Origin: Asterella californica
Lineage: Eukaryota > Streptophyta > Marchantiopsida > Marchantiales > Aytoniaceae
Direction of reading: 5' to 3'
DNA: 64,000 nucleotides
Assembly (NCBI GenBank): GCA_036924285.1
Contig: JAYKYS010000008.1
Coordinates: 14,307,001 to 14,371,000 of the forward strand
The position numbers and the translations under genes were made by a program. The notes beneath the pieces were generated by a model. That model saw nothing but the letters and a program-made list of their open reading frames with translations, was not told the DNA's origin and ran no database searches. This document shows positions 15,105-27,082 of this stretch, piece by piece (within the stretch, counting starts at the first letter, position 1; each line of letters starts with the position of its first letter).

Positions 15105-15603
15105 TAAAGTGAAACCTCATTATAATCACACACTTTGTGTTTTGTTTTTGGGTGATAATAAATATTTGTGCTAATATACGTATAATCACGAGTACAAACG
15201 CAGAACTCTAGAACGTGATTATAAATATATAGTCATATTTCTATAAAGAATATGTAGAATGTGATTATATATCTTATTATGGTCTTCGAGAAAAGTTGTA
15301 AAAATCAGAGTTTCATTAAAACTCAACTGGATTCTCAGACATCATAACAATTTCATTTCTTCTCGAATTCCTTGACAACGAAAAACAAAAACCTTGGAAC
15401 TAAGAGCATGAGAATGTTTCTCGATCCGTACATGATATAAGGTAACAAATATTGTCTATAATTACATACTTTTATATATTGTTCAAAAAGTATGTAGTTA
15501 TGTATAGTGTGATAGTGATTATAAATACCTAGTTTACGTTCAAAAAAAAGTCGTCTCTTTGATATTGGTGAAAAAGGTGTGATTATAATACGATGTGACT
15601 ATA
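15105..15603. mobile_element. Pogo-like MITE
   Basis: Ends: TA then AAGTGAAACCTCATTATAAT at 15105-15126, and its imperfect inverted partner ending at 15601 followed by TA (15602-15603). The ACCTC-TTATAA terminus resembles pogo/Tigger-type ends, and TA flanks fit that superfamily. The interior repeats GTGATTATA several times and has no coding frame. Confidence 0.45.
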
Positions 15604-16284
15604 ACGCTCGAAAGGACAAGTTCCTTACACATTTCAGCACCTTCTTCTAGAGAATAGATCCTATTCATTATATCACATTCTCCAGTACAGTAAGATGATG
15701 ACGATGATATACATCAGTCACAGTATGTACCAAAAGGACTGGGCTAGAGAGTATATAACCAACCTCAGTCTGTCAATTTTCTATTTTTATTTATCAAATT
15801 AGGTTTGTTCTGTTTGTAGACTGTAATGAAGGAACCCGTCACAACGTGCTGGCAACTTCCCGGGGCCCAGGACTACGGTTACTTATGCATAATTATTCTC
15901 TTCTATTGTATGATATGATGGAGATTTAATATCTATGATCCTACAAATCTCTAAAATATTATCTAACACTGCATGCTTCAATCATTTCCTTGTTTTCTTT
16001 TCACCAGTGCATCTTACACAGGAGAGAGAAAATATTGTTTTCATCAAAGCTTTGAATCCTCTTCTCTCCTCGTAAAGTGTCTAGTGGCAAAAAGCTTTTT
16101 CGTTCCGTTACTTCTGACATCCGGATCTTTTATCCGACAAAGTGGTCACATCGAAGAAAATTCCTTTTCATATCGCCTCAATATGCATGCAAGATCTATT
16201 TAGGGGAACGTTTGCCAGCTTGCTGTTATAAAAAAAGAAGATATAAGTGTATATGAAAATTCTGTACTAAATTAACAGAAAAGA
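15604..16284. other. AT-rich non-coding stretch
   Basis: Nothing recognised. A 76-codon frame at 15973-16203 lacks motifs. Confidence 0.35.
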
Positions 16285-16476
16285 CTAACGTTATCTCTAG
16301 ATGTGAAGTGATAGTCGGACCTGGAGATCTGAGAAGTCCAGACATAACCCATAAGGAAAGTGTAGATTCACGTGCTGCAAAGACTACAACTGCGGCAACT
16401 TACTGATGAAAAGAGTATTTAATCAATAGATTAATTTATAATATCCCCTTTCTGTCAAAAAGAATTAGATAATAAT
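16285..16476 (-). repeat. Palindrome family, copy 3
   Basis: It has the same body as 14760-14937 (GACCTGGAGA, GTCCAGACATAACCCATAAG), followed by a degenerate palindrome at 16431-16476. Confidence 0.7.
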
Positions 16477-17144
16477 CTACAAGAAAATGAAAGAAGTTAA
16501 TATTCAAAGAAGTTCATCTGCCTGGGGCTGTGACTTGAATTAAATTAGGTTAAAAAGAACACACATAAATAATATCACCTCTTCACCTGAAATTTAATTA
16601 GGTTAGAAAAGAAACAAAGAAAAGCAGATATATAATATCGTCTGGTATCCGTTAGGTGACCGTTATGATAGTGATTAGTAAATAAGTTAAAATTGTTTTT
16701 TAGGGAAATGGCGACGGTACGCCAAACGATTTATTAAGATAGATGGGCAGAGTACAATGACCTAACCGCAGGGCCAGGTGTGGAGCGCAGGCGGGAGTGG
16801 TGAGATATATTTTATGATGATTACCCCACCACCCCCGCAGTCGAACAAACGAGACCTTTGCACAGGCAACGACGTACCGACTGCCTGAGAGGCCGTCCCT
16901 AGAAGGACAGATTCTAAGCACGAAAGGCCATGCCAGAAGAGGAGCACTCGAAAAGAAGACAGTAGAGTACCAGCCGAGCCTGGGCGAACTGTTGCCAACA
17001 CCTCGCAGACGTGGCCTCTAGTCCATGGCTTGAAGGGAATGACTGACCTAGAGGGACAGAACTCTAACGTGGTAACTCTTATCATAGGTAGATAATTAAG
17101 CTCATGGTCGAGTCGAGTTAACCGTTGGAGTAGCAACAGTGCAT
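16477..17144. other. Unassigned stretch
   Basis: A 124-codon minus-strand frame (16762-17136) is open but shows no motif and no splice context that I can support. Confidence 0.35.
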
Positions 17145-18840
17145 ATTATTCATTGCATGCATATTATCTCAGTGTATATTTCATCCTCTTCCGAGTTCGG
17201 AAGAAGGGGAAATGCATGTTAATTTAATATCTAACTTTTCCGGCAAAAAAGTTAGATATTAAATTAATTTTTGAGTAGAGTACTGAATTCATTAGTATTA
17301 GCTTCCAGGTCTTATACTTTCTGAAGCGCAAGAGCTGACTCAGTGCTTATGGTTTTTCTCTTAATCTTTCCGTGTTTCCAGGCCTAAGTTAACAAATAAT
17401 GTTTATATAATTTTTTTAATTCTTTATATTTACTTAGTATATATTTTTCTTTTAATATTTATATATTTTCTTGATAACAATAAACAAACAGAAGTTCCCC
17501 GAAGTTGAAGTTGCATGCATATTATGTTCCTTAGAAGTTCTTCGAGCATGTATAATTTTTCACTCTCTTCCGAGTTTTGAAGAAGAGGAATATATATGTT
17601 GGTTTAGTTTATTATTTAACTTTTTGTTGAGAAAGATTAGATAATAAATTAAATTAATTTTAATTTTTCTATTTTAGTTTCAAGCGGAAATATACAGTGG
17701 GAAGCGCATTCCAGTTTCTTCTTTTTATGGGTTATGTCATGTATCCAAGTTGACCTAATACTTAACACTTATAAATATTATAATATAATATTTAAGCTTA
17801 GTATAAAGCATTTGTTTAATATTTAAATATTCTTGATAACAGCAAAGAGACAACTGTTCCCCATAAGTTCATGTAGCATACATATTCAAGTAGATAGGCA
17901 AACCTGCATAAAGATGGAGAAGGGTGGCAGGCTTAATTTATTACCTAACTCTTCCGATGAGAAAGGTTAGGTAATAAATTACATCATCATAATTTTATGA
18001 TTTTTTTAGAACAAGAGCTTGGTCATATAGTTTCAGCAGCGTGTTTTCAGATTCTACACTTATGGTTTGTATCCAGACTCATCGCAGCTTGTGGTTATAG
18101 TAATATTTATTATTTATTAAATAATAAAATTAAACTTTTGATTTATTCTTATAATTTTTATTTAACATATAGACTTTTCTCTATAATTTAAATAAAAATC
18201 ACTAACACACGTCAAAATAAATTGAAAGATATCAAAATAGTCATTCAGTCCATCTCATCCTCTAGAACCAATCCATTGTCTCTATTTTCTCCCTCATATC
18301 CGTTTGTCTCTTTCCTAATTATCTTTGGTTACGTCGTTTTGGATGCATATTCGCTTCTTCTTCTCTCATATTTTACTCATCCTCTCTTGAGGTAAATTAT
18401 ACCCTAATGACCATCTGATGTTAACGATGATTTTCATCAAATTCTTCAATCAGTATGCGCTTCTTAAGACCTAAGAGCATGAGCCTAAGGTTTATTGTTA
18501 ACAGATCGATTCTCTATCAGGCTGGTCTTTGCAATTATAGTTCCTATCTAGAGCCTGATTCAACAAAGATCTAAAGGAATAGATGTTTCTTTGAAATATA
18601 GAATTTTGTTTGAATTCTGGAAGCATGTATATTCACTATCTCTATTAATTTATTATTTAATCTTTTTTCAAGAAAAATTAACATCATAAATTAATATCTA
18701 CATTGTACGAGGATCCCCATTTTATTACTTCTGAAGTGCGTACTGGTACACTCTGCTTATGGGTTAAGTCCAGATCTAGACGTAACCCTCGGTTACTGTA
18801 ACACTTAATGTTTACCAAATAATTTTATTTTTAAAATTAC
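17145..18840 (+). repeat. Local array of the palindrome family (copies 4-7)
   Basis: Palindromes lie at 17219-17267, 17603-17653, 17933-17981 and 18645-18694, all in the same orientation. Each has the form TTAATTTATTA-C-TAAC ... GTTAGGTAATAAATTAA with a short loop. Each is followed after about 100-130 bases by a CTTATGGGTTA or TTATGGTTT block. At least two units also share CTTGATAACA and GCATGCATATTAT before the next palindrome. The first three units repeat with periods of 384 and 330 bp, which suggests tandem amplification. Confidence 0.7.
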
Positions 18841-19559
18841 CGGGACTCCTCACCTCGTGACACTTTTAAAACTTTTCCAACCAGGAGCTACGAATCCAAC
18901 CGCTTGTCTGGAAGCTTTCTATGTACTTTCATACATCAAACTTCTGGCTCTATGGTTGTTGTAAGTCTCTACATCTTATCTAGTTGTTCTATAAGTACTA
19001 TTTGTACTAGTCGATGATGATTTTCATCATCACTGGCTGCAACCTCATCTTTCGAATCGTAATAGCTCTCTCTAGTTTCTTGAAGAAAGAATTAAGATAT
19101 ATATTTCCAATAAGATAAGCATAATCATTCTGGATCATTATGCTTATCGTATTTGAAATATTTATATGATTAATTCTTAATTATGACCAGTTACGATGTA
19201 AGGACATACGAGTATAAACTAAATATCTATACTCATTACCCTCCACTTCGGAACAAGACAAAAACTACAATAGCAAAACACGGATGAAACAAACCAAATC
19301 AATCAATCATGCTGACAAATAAAGACGTCGAAAGATTGACATGTCACCATGCTGTAGACTCCAGATCTTGTAAGAATGAGCGAAAGTTATCAAGCTAATT
19401 TTCTGTTCCAGGTCGAAGTGGCCATCTGGGTGTCAACAATTATCGTAATTTCTTTACTCAAAGCGTTTTTGCTCATATCTCAGTGCTCAAATTTGATCTC
19501 TGACTGAAAGTTCGTATGTGTGTTCAGTAGACCTCTTTTACATGTAGGAGAAGTTTTGA
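18841..19559. other. Non-coding stretch before element B
   Basis: No gene seen. The right part may be the decayed 5' LTR of element B, but its start could not be placed. Confidence 0.3.
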
Positions 19560-19775
19560 AGTCTAAACCATCGTATGTTTCCTATTCTTGAGTGTTAAAG
19601 TTCATCTTATTACTACTAGTTAGTCCTAATTTTTGTCTTTTGGACATATTAAAAGATCCAACAGACATGTGTAAGTGTTTATAGTGCCACGTTATAACCT
19701 GAAGCTTATCTCTTGAATAAACAACCACAGCTTGAAGCCCAGCGCTTTCTTAAGTAGACGTATCACACTTCGACA
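19560..19775 (+). repeat. Probable 3' end of the 5' LTR of element B
   Basis: The segment ends CACACTTCGACA at 19775. The leader beyond it (TGATGAACTCGACGTGAA, 19787-19804) matches the post-LTR leader of D (minus strand, around 52020-52037) and of E (around 56623-56640). An AATAAA lies near 19715. The 5' boundary is arbitrary. Confidence 0.35.
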
Positions 19776-19850
19776 TACTTCTTTTTGATGAACTCGACGT
19801 GAAATACTTAGTATGGGAGTTATCTTGAGAGTGTTACTGGATCAGAGATC

Positions 19851-21549
19851 ATGACCAACCAAGAATCATCAAGTGGAGGTGCTACTACTGCTCAGCAACC
19901 TATTCAGTTTGATGCTGCTAAAATGAAGATGTTCCAAGATTTTCACATGTTTATGCAACAATAGCAGAGCACAGAGAGGAAGGAGGTGTTAGCAACCAAG
20001 GTGTTGCAATCAGTGGTGCACAAGATGGACCAGTTCAAGGGGACAGATATTTTCAAGTACGTGTGGTACTATGCTAGAGAGATGGAGGTGAACAAGATGT
20101 CTGAGAAGGAGATGGTGGAGAACTTTAAACTTGCTGATGTCTCTGAGATTCGTGAGCGTGTGAAGGAGCTCAAGCAGCAACAAGGACAGAGTTTGAAGAG
20201 CTTTATGCGCACCTTGAAGGAGGAGTACTATACTGAAGATTCAGAGAGGTTGACTAAGAGAACATTCTTGGAGTGGGTGGTTAAGCCCAACAAAAGTTTG
20301 TCTGTAAATGAAGTGTTAAGAAATTTTGATCGTCAGTATGCTCAGCTTTCTAGGACAGAGAAGCTTACACTAGAGGTGGAGAAGACGAAGCTTTTTCTAC
20401 AAGCAACAGACGTGACTATTCAAGAGAAGCTTGAGTTGTTGTTGGAAGATAAGAGTGAGGAGAGAGGATTGAAGATTGATTGGGAGGAGATTAAAGAAGC
20501 TGTCTCTTTGCGACCAAGAGACAGAGAAGAAGAGACAAAGTGGTGGTAAGTGAAGCAGCACCTTTGATAATTCATGTCAAGCAGTTGCCTACTAAGTCCG
20601 CCTTGGTAATTGGTCTAGAGGAAGACTCACCGATCGATGAGTTGATCAAAGGCATGAAAGCGCTTAAGCTTAAGCTTATTAGGTTATAAGAGAAAGAACA
20701 AAAGGTACAACCTGCTATGCAGAGACCTCAGATGAGAGAAGGTTTTGTTCATCGTTGTATATGGTACGATAGCCTAGACCATGTAAGAAGAGACTGTGGG
20801 GAGTTTACAAATGCATTGAGGAAGGATCTTATCTTCTTCAAAGGTGGTAAGATCCATTTGAGAGAGACTGAGATGATGCTGGGAACCAACTTTGGCAAGG
20901 GTGGTATGAAAAGGTTTGTAAATGAAATATATGTATCACATCTTGTTTCTCTTGTGGATGTTGCTACTTGTGGAGTGAAAGTGAAAATGGAGAGAGAAAA
21001 AGAGACTACTGGGTTGTGGTCTAATGTAATGAGATCCGTAGCTAGAACAGAGCTAAATAATGATATGTTACGGAGGATTGGCAACTCACTTCGAGAAGCT
21101 ACAAGATGGGATGACCTTGTAGATACTATGTCAGTGCATGCTTATGTTGCACGGAGTCATCATGAGATTGTACTAGAAGAAAAACGCAGGAGGGAGGATG
21201 CAGATGAGGCTTCTACAGCCAAACGGCATGCCACAAGGAGTGAAAGGACTAGACCAGAGACAAGACAAGAGACAACACTTACTCGAGAGGAGACTATGGA
21301 GGATGTACTACCTACAACACCAAAGGAGGAGGAGAAAAGCAAGGAGAAGGGTAAGACACCTACATACAAACTTCAGTCTGACATTGAGATTGCTACAGAC
21401 TTGAAGCAAGTGTTAGAGAATCGGATGTTGAGTTAACTTTGGGTGAGATTCTTGGGATACCAAAGCGTGAGTTTCATGAGGTTATCATAGATATCATCAA
21501 GAGGAAACGTCAGATTTTGGATGAAGGAATCAAACTCTTAGCGCTCTAG
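19851..21549 (+). pseudogene. Gag of element B (DUF4100-like tail)
   Basis: ATG at 19851 in frame with a long Gag. The match to the Gag of D is clear (KLTLEVEKTKLFLQAT against KLTLESYKTELFLQAA). Breaks: TAG at 19962-19964, a frameshift near 20540, TAA at 20687-20689, and a frameshift near 21420. The knuckle region reads CIWYDSLDHVRRDC, so the second Cys of the CCHC pattern is Tyr. In D the same place is CVWCDDTDHQQDDC. The C-terminal part (KTPTYKLQSDIE, then EFHEVIIDIIKRKRQ) resembles the DUF4100 domain of some Ty3-like Gag-Pol proteins. It ends at TAG 21547-21549. Confidence 0.8.
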
Positions 21550-21759
21550 GGATCAAACTGTCAAAAGATGAGGAAGATGAGATTGCTGGTTATTGCTCTC
21601 AAGAATCAAAAAGGATATCGTATCAACACGTGAGGTTTGAAGATGAGGTGGAAGCATCACAGTAGAGCCATTACTCTCACAATCATTGGGCAAGAGCAAC
21701 CACAAAGACCTTAGTGAAGTTGAGTTGAAATACTTGATAGGAGCACATGTGGTTATGGA

Positions 21760-23395
21760 GACAAATTGTTACTTCTCTTGGAATGATCACTAGATGTACA
21801 ACTTCAGATATTGCTATGTTGAGGTGAATAGCATATATCAAGTCCTTGAATCCAGAGGTTAGACATATTTCAGGAAAAGACAATCTTGTGACAGATATGT
21901 TATCAAGGGCTAGGTATTGCAATGAGAAATAATGATAGATAAGCAAGAGGATATGAGAACAAAGTTGTATTCTAGTGTTCTTGCTAGAAAGGATAGAAGC
22001 TATTTTTGCAGCTCCATTGGAGTTATTTGAGGAAACTATGTATGATGGAGAGTGGTTGGATCTTGGATGCTATTTGAGTTCATTGAAAAGACAAGAAGGC
22101 TAGTTTGATGCAGATTTCAAGAGGATCCTTAGAATAACTTATGGTTACTTTTTACATGGAGGACATCTATGGAAGCGCCATAAGCTACAAGGAGGTATAC
22201 CACAACGGTGGTATGTGACCTATAATTGCAGCAGCAACTAATCAATGAGTTCCATGATAGTCTATGGGCTGGTCATAGAGGAGTTTGAGCTACATTTGTC
22301 AAGATTAAGGAGAAGTATTGGTGGAAGGGTATGTATAAGGATGTAGTACATTTTGTTTCATCTTGTATAGCTTGCCATATGTATTCCATTACATGTCATC
22401 GTGATGGATTTCATCATACTTACCTTTAGTCATTCATTATAAATGGATAGTTGATCTTGTAACTATGTTATTTGGGCTTGGACAAATGAGGTATCTCTGA
22501 CTAGAGAAGATCTATCTAACCAAGTTGAAGGTCGTGCCCTGAGGACGAAGACCACTGTTAGTGTCTGTCGTTTTCTACTTGAAGATGTTATTTGTAGGTA
22601 TGGGTGTGTAGCAAAGATCACTGCAGATAGGGGTGAGCTGGATTCACAAGAAGCAGTTGAGTTCTTCAAGTGATTGAGAATCAAGTTGGCGTTAACCACT
22701 GCTTACAATCCTGAAGGGAATGACAAGATCATCCGTCATCCGTGAATCATCAAAACTTTGGTAAAAGCTTGCAAGGATAAGATCCGTGAATGGCCTAGAC
22801 TGCTATCATTTGTTTTATGAGCAGACCATACAACTCATAATACTGTTATAGGTTACATGCCAGTAGAGTTGATACTAAGGTAAAAACTTGTGATGTCGAT
22901 TGAGGAGGTTGTGCCTACTTGGAATGTTTTGCCATGGGAGGATGGTAGAAGTACAGAGGATCTTCTTGCATTAAGAATCCAGCAGTTAGAACGAAGACCT
23001 GAGGACGTTGCCAAAGTTGTGTAAAGGTTAAAGAATGCTAGAGAGAGAAACAAAGAGAGATTTGATAGGACGCATAGATTACGACCAAATCAGTTAAGAA
23101 AGGTGATTGGGTGTTAGTCTATGATAATAGTCTGATAATCCGCATAGCACTGTCAAAAAGTTTTCCAAGAGATGATTTGGACCTTATGTGGTGTTAGAGG
23201 TTCATGATGAATATCACATACTCCTTGAGAGAATTAGATGGTTTAGTGCTCAAGATACCAGTTGCAGGGAAGAGGATCAAGCTCTTCAAAAGGAGAGGGG
23301 AGTACCAGAACATTGTAGAGTTTATTGAGGATGAAATTGAAGACTCAATGGAGATTGAAGATGAGTTTGAAGTTGAAGCTGGAGGGTCTTGATCT
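21760..23395 (+). pseudogene. RNase H end and integrase remnant of element B
   Basis: RNase H C-terminus: WIAYIKSLNPEVRHISGKD, except that the Trp is a stop codon here, then LVTDMLSRARY (21790-21930). Integrase zinc-binding region near 22225-22385: EFHDSLWAGHRG, YWWKGMYKDV, SSCIACH, so the HHCC ligands are still visible. The catalytic core (about 22440-22900) is broken by many stops and shifts, so I cannot vouch for the DDE residues. The C-terminal part near 23090-23395 includes KGDWVLVYDNS and ends in an acidic tail with TGA. No single frame could be translated through. Confidence 0.75.
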
Positions 23396-23429
23396 AGATC
23401 TGACACATATCGGAGGATGTACAGGTGTC

Positions 23430-23440
23430 GAGGGGGTGGA
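23430..23440 (+). other. Polypurine tract of element B
   Basis: GAGGGGGTGGA lies directly before TGTCGCGTTAC at 23441. It is the same tract that precedes the 3' LTR of element D on the minus strand. Confidence 0.75.
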
Positions 23441-23731
23441 TGTCGCGTTACTTGACGACTACATGCTACACTTCTACTCCGACACTTGAGTTTAGTAGTT
23501 CTAGAAGTTAACTCAATATTACTTCTAGTCCTTTATGCATATGTTTGACACCTTTGCATATGATGTTAACACTGTAATGTTATATATTTTGAGTCCTAAT
23601 AGGTTGATAGTATGTTATTTATCTTGTTCAAGCACTCATACGCTTGTGCAAGTGACTTCATACTTATATACGTTGTTCAAAGTATGTAACTTTAAGTTTA
23701 CCAAGTAGATAGAGTTTAAGCTCATGGGTGT
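23441..23731 (+). repeat. 5' portion of the 3' LTR of element B
   Basis: It starts TGTCGCGTTACTTGACG immediately after the polypurine tract. It stops at 23732, where a different LTR begins. Confidence 0.6.
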
Positions 23732-24590
23732 TGTCACGTCAGTTTGGCACCTCGACTAGGTTGACCGAGTGCGAAGTGACGAATCCCGGTAAGGTCGTTA
23801 GTGCCGTTAGAGCGAGTTGGTGAGAGAGTCCACTTGGGGTATACTTCGCAAGTAGGGCTTGGAGGTCTTAGTTCTTCGAGTTGAGCCTTCAAGCTCCTGG
23901 CTATGGTGGATAGTATTGATGAGTGCAATCTGGATTCTCTGCGACCACAGAGTGGATTTGGCTCGACTTTAGTGATTGTTTAGTGTCCGTTGGCATGGTG
24001 GAGTGAGTACATACCGTTTATCACTCGAAGAACTCAGATTGCGAGGTCTGATTGAGAGCTTTCAGGTCGCGGATTTCAGCCGGTGGTATCTCTGGAGTGG
24101 GCAGATCGTTGATAGCGTGCGCGGAGTGGTTCTTTTTGGTTGGGTGATCGATCGCTGTGAAGATTGCTGTCGTTTGAATTGGTTCTTAGTCGATTTGGTG
24201 ATGAGGTAGTGCGGAAGCGCTGCTGGAATTTCATGTGACGGGTTGGTGTGGTCGATTTATGTCAATTTGAGGTCGACAGAAGTGCATCGGCGGATGTGGA
24301 GTTGTCGTGAGTTGACAATTTTTGGTGCTGAAGAGTACAGTAGGTGTGCACCGGGAAGACGATTCTAACGCACCAAAAATCATTTGATTTGGTGAAGGAT
24401 CGAAGAAGTTATAAGCCGAAGAAGGTCGCAGGTGGTCCGAAATCTGACGTAAACCCGCCTGCGAGTGTCAATTTGACAGATTTTGATCTTTTGGAGTGCA
24501 ATTTCGACCTCCGAGTTGCTGTTTTGGGTGTGTCCTCTTCATACAAGAGGAGTTTGAGTGTCTGCCACTGTTGCGCAAATAGCAACTAGA
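23732..24590 (+). repeat. LTR related to that of element A, truncated, nested in B
   Basis: It starts TGTCACGTCAGTTTGGCACC and follows the element A LTR, in opposite orientation, for several hundred bases. It shares GACGATTCTAACGCAC and the ATCTGACGTAA block. The expected TTACGACA end is absent, so the copy is truncated near 24590. It interrupts the 3' LTR of B. Confidence 0.65.
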
Positions 24591-25060
24591 CATAAGCTAG
24601 CCAAAGCTTTCACACGTGCATCAGCCATGATGCTCTTTCTCGTATGTAGCTAATACTGCAAAAGTAACCTTTCCACCACAGACTTCCTAAAATGGACCAA
24701 GCATGCCAAGAAACTTACATATATCCTCGACTACCATCTCGAGACTATGCTGTCTCAATTTTCCTTGAATGTAGGCATCATAATTTTTGAAGAGGTCAAT
24801 GATTCACTCGGAACATCCATCTAAAGAAACATGGATTAAACTGAGACATGCGTCATGACAAAAACTACAGTAACACAAGTTTGGGCAATGAGGACTGATT
24901 CAAGAGGTTGTATAAAATGATAAAATATGAATAACATAATAAACATATACATGTTATTACACTTAGGAGTATATGTATACATGCATATTTATCTTGTATG
25001 CCATTATATTGTTATGATAGATTCGTCAATTCAAAGAAAATAGTCCGAGAAAAAAATTAT
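24591..25060. other. AT-rich non-coding stretch
   Basis: Nothing recognised. Confidence 0.35.
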
Positions 25061-25182
25061 CATTTTGAGTAGTTCGAGTGAATATATATCCGTTTTGAGA
25101 TAATTTTAGAGAAACATAACAGTTTTGAGACAATTTCAAAGAACACATAAAAGTTTGGAGATAGTTTGAGAGAAAGTATAAC
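25061..25182. repeat. Degenerate tandem array, 30-bp unit, four copies
   Basis: Units start at 25061, 25091, 25121 and 25151. Each begins with a version of (A/C)GTTTTGAGA and contains a TTAGAGA- or TTTGAGAGA-like half. Confidence 0.65.
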
Positions 25183-25689
25183 AATTATGAGAATAAGATA
25201 ATAGGTTTTATCACTGATACCAATGATCAATGTGAAATAGATGAAAAATGATTATGAAATGACTCAACTCTCATAGTATGAGAATTGACTCATTTCAATG
25301 TACGAGAATTGAGTTGTTTCAAAGTACAAGAATTGAGTTGAGCAACTGATTGCACAAAATTTATTATTGCAATACAATAAATTTTGTTGCAATCAATTAT
25401 TATATATTATACATATAATACAGATTATATGTAAACATGTACTACATCACTCACCACTCACCATGCAACACAAACATCTATCGGTGATCTAAACTGTCTT
25501 TTTCATATCTAAACCTCGGCTACCACATAACACAATCGTGTAAAAGCATATCCTATCAAAACAACAGACACAAAAAAGCAATTACAAGCATTACAAGAAA
25601 TTACCTCTGACATTGTTTGTGCTTTCGACTAATGCTTTCGATCACCACCTCAAATGATAACGTTTTTTTTACTTTTGGTCAAAATTATC

Positions 25690-25960
25690 CAACACTTTCT
25701 CTTTCGTCCATCTCCATTATAGCCATTGTCAAGATTGAGACGATCACAAAAAACGTGGAAGTACGGGCTCATATGGTTGAAATTATCAAGCACTTTCTCT
25801 TTCATTTATTTCCATTGCGATCATTGTCAAGATTGAAGCGCTAGCAGAGAGCGTGGAGGCATGAGCTCAGACAGTCAGAATCATCTAATGCTTTTCTTCT
25901 CGTCCATCTCCATTGTGATCATTGTCATTCAAGCGATGACAAAAATTGTGAGGATCGCTA
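25690..25960. repeat. Degenerate tandem array, about 100-bp unit, nearly three copies
   Basis: Units start near 25690, 25790 and 25889, each with CTTT(T)CTC or TCTTTC and CCATCTCCATT followed by ATTGTCA. No coding sense was found. Confidence 0.65.
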
Positions 25961-26371
25961 TGGATCAAAAATCTCTATCAATAGCATCACACATACCTCC
26001 ACCATCATCCGCATCACATTGCACTGCACGAAGAGAATAACAAATTTGATCTACAAGAGTCCATACTGCACTGCACGAGAAGAACGACAAAGACGATTCA
26101 TTTCTTTTCTTCTTCGATATCTTCTGTCAAATTTTTTATTAGCTAATTCCATCTTCATATTTGTTGTACTAACTAACTATAACGTCGGGATTATACTTCA
26201 AGAAGTGAATTCTTTCTCCGACTTTCCAAGGCTATGTCTTATTCACTTTCTGAAAACTTCCAAGAAACCTCCAGTTTTGATTTTCCCTATGCAAATGCAT
26301 AACGAAAATCAAAATGTAATGCATTTTATAACAATGGACACCAAATACACTACTCGCACTGGGACAGTTTA
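25961..26371. other. Unassigned stretch
   Basis: A 117-codon plus-strand frame (26019-26372) is open but has no recognised motif. Confidence 0.3.
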
Positions 26372-26640
26372 GTGTTATGGGGCATTTACACTGTCTCGGT
26401 AGAGATGCTATAAAGTGTAAAGAGGTGGGTTCTAATCCGCCGTTCCCTGGTTCCAAGGGCCGTCGCAGTTAAGCAAATGAGGTGGCCAGATGGAAACTCT
26501 TGGCGCTACGGTTTGATCCACAGTGGGTTAAGAAAACAACTGAATGATTGTTCCAGTCATTCTGTGGGTACCCACCGCTAAAGAACTTAATACTTAATTT
26601 TATTCTCACATTGTAAGAGAAGCTCTAGTCCCCAGAAAAA
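26372..26640 (+). mobile_element. SINE-like locus with tRNA-type A and B boxes
   Basis: TCTCGGTAGAG (26394-26404) resembles a tRNA A box. GGTTCTAATCC (26428-26438) is one base off the B-box consensus, at a normal spacing. The flanking sequence does not fold as a full cloverleaf by eye, so a tRNA-derived SINE or tRNA relic is more likely than a working tRNA gene. Confidence 0.3.
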
Positions 26641-27082
26641 TGATTAAACATGTACCACAGTACACCTACAAACTCGACATACCTTACTCATGGGAGAGAA
26701 AAGTTTGACACTTCTGTTGCCGTTCTCCAAGCGTTTTATTCTCACTAATCAATAGATTTAAGAAATCCGCATAACAAACCGTCATCATGAGGTCTGTAGT
26801 GGATCCGAATCAGTGAAAACTCTTGAGATTAGCGTGGAGAGGCCAGAGCAGGTAGCTTGTGGCATAGGAACAAGTAGTAATGCTACGGACAACCTGCCCA
26901 TGATATAGCCCGATATTATATATGTGGGCCATGTTTTAAATATTCACTCCACATATACCGATGTTGAGGGGCTCAGTTCAACCTTTGTACGTGGTATCAA
27001 CCAGCAGGTACATCAGTATCGTGACTGCGGTAGCACAGGAGTATCCCGTCATCAAATCCGAGCATGAATAGATAGCCCTGAA
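26641..27082. other. Unassigned stretch
   Basis: I see nothing assignable here. Confidence 0.3.

Larger units (their letters stand above)
19776..23731 (+). mobile_element. Element B: decayed Ty3-like retrotransposon
   Basis: Order on the plus strand: leader, gag (19851-21549), RNase H end and integrase (about 21760-23395), polypurine tract (23430-23440), then 3' LTR from 23441. Protease and most of reverse transcriptase are missing between gag and the RNase H end. The RNase H-integrase order marks it as Ty3-like rather than copia. Confidence 0.8.

Noticed and set aside
16762..17136. 124-codon minus-strand open frame
   Set aside because: No motif, unusual composition, and surrounded by repeats; chance is the simpler explanation.
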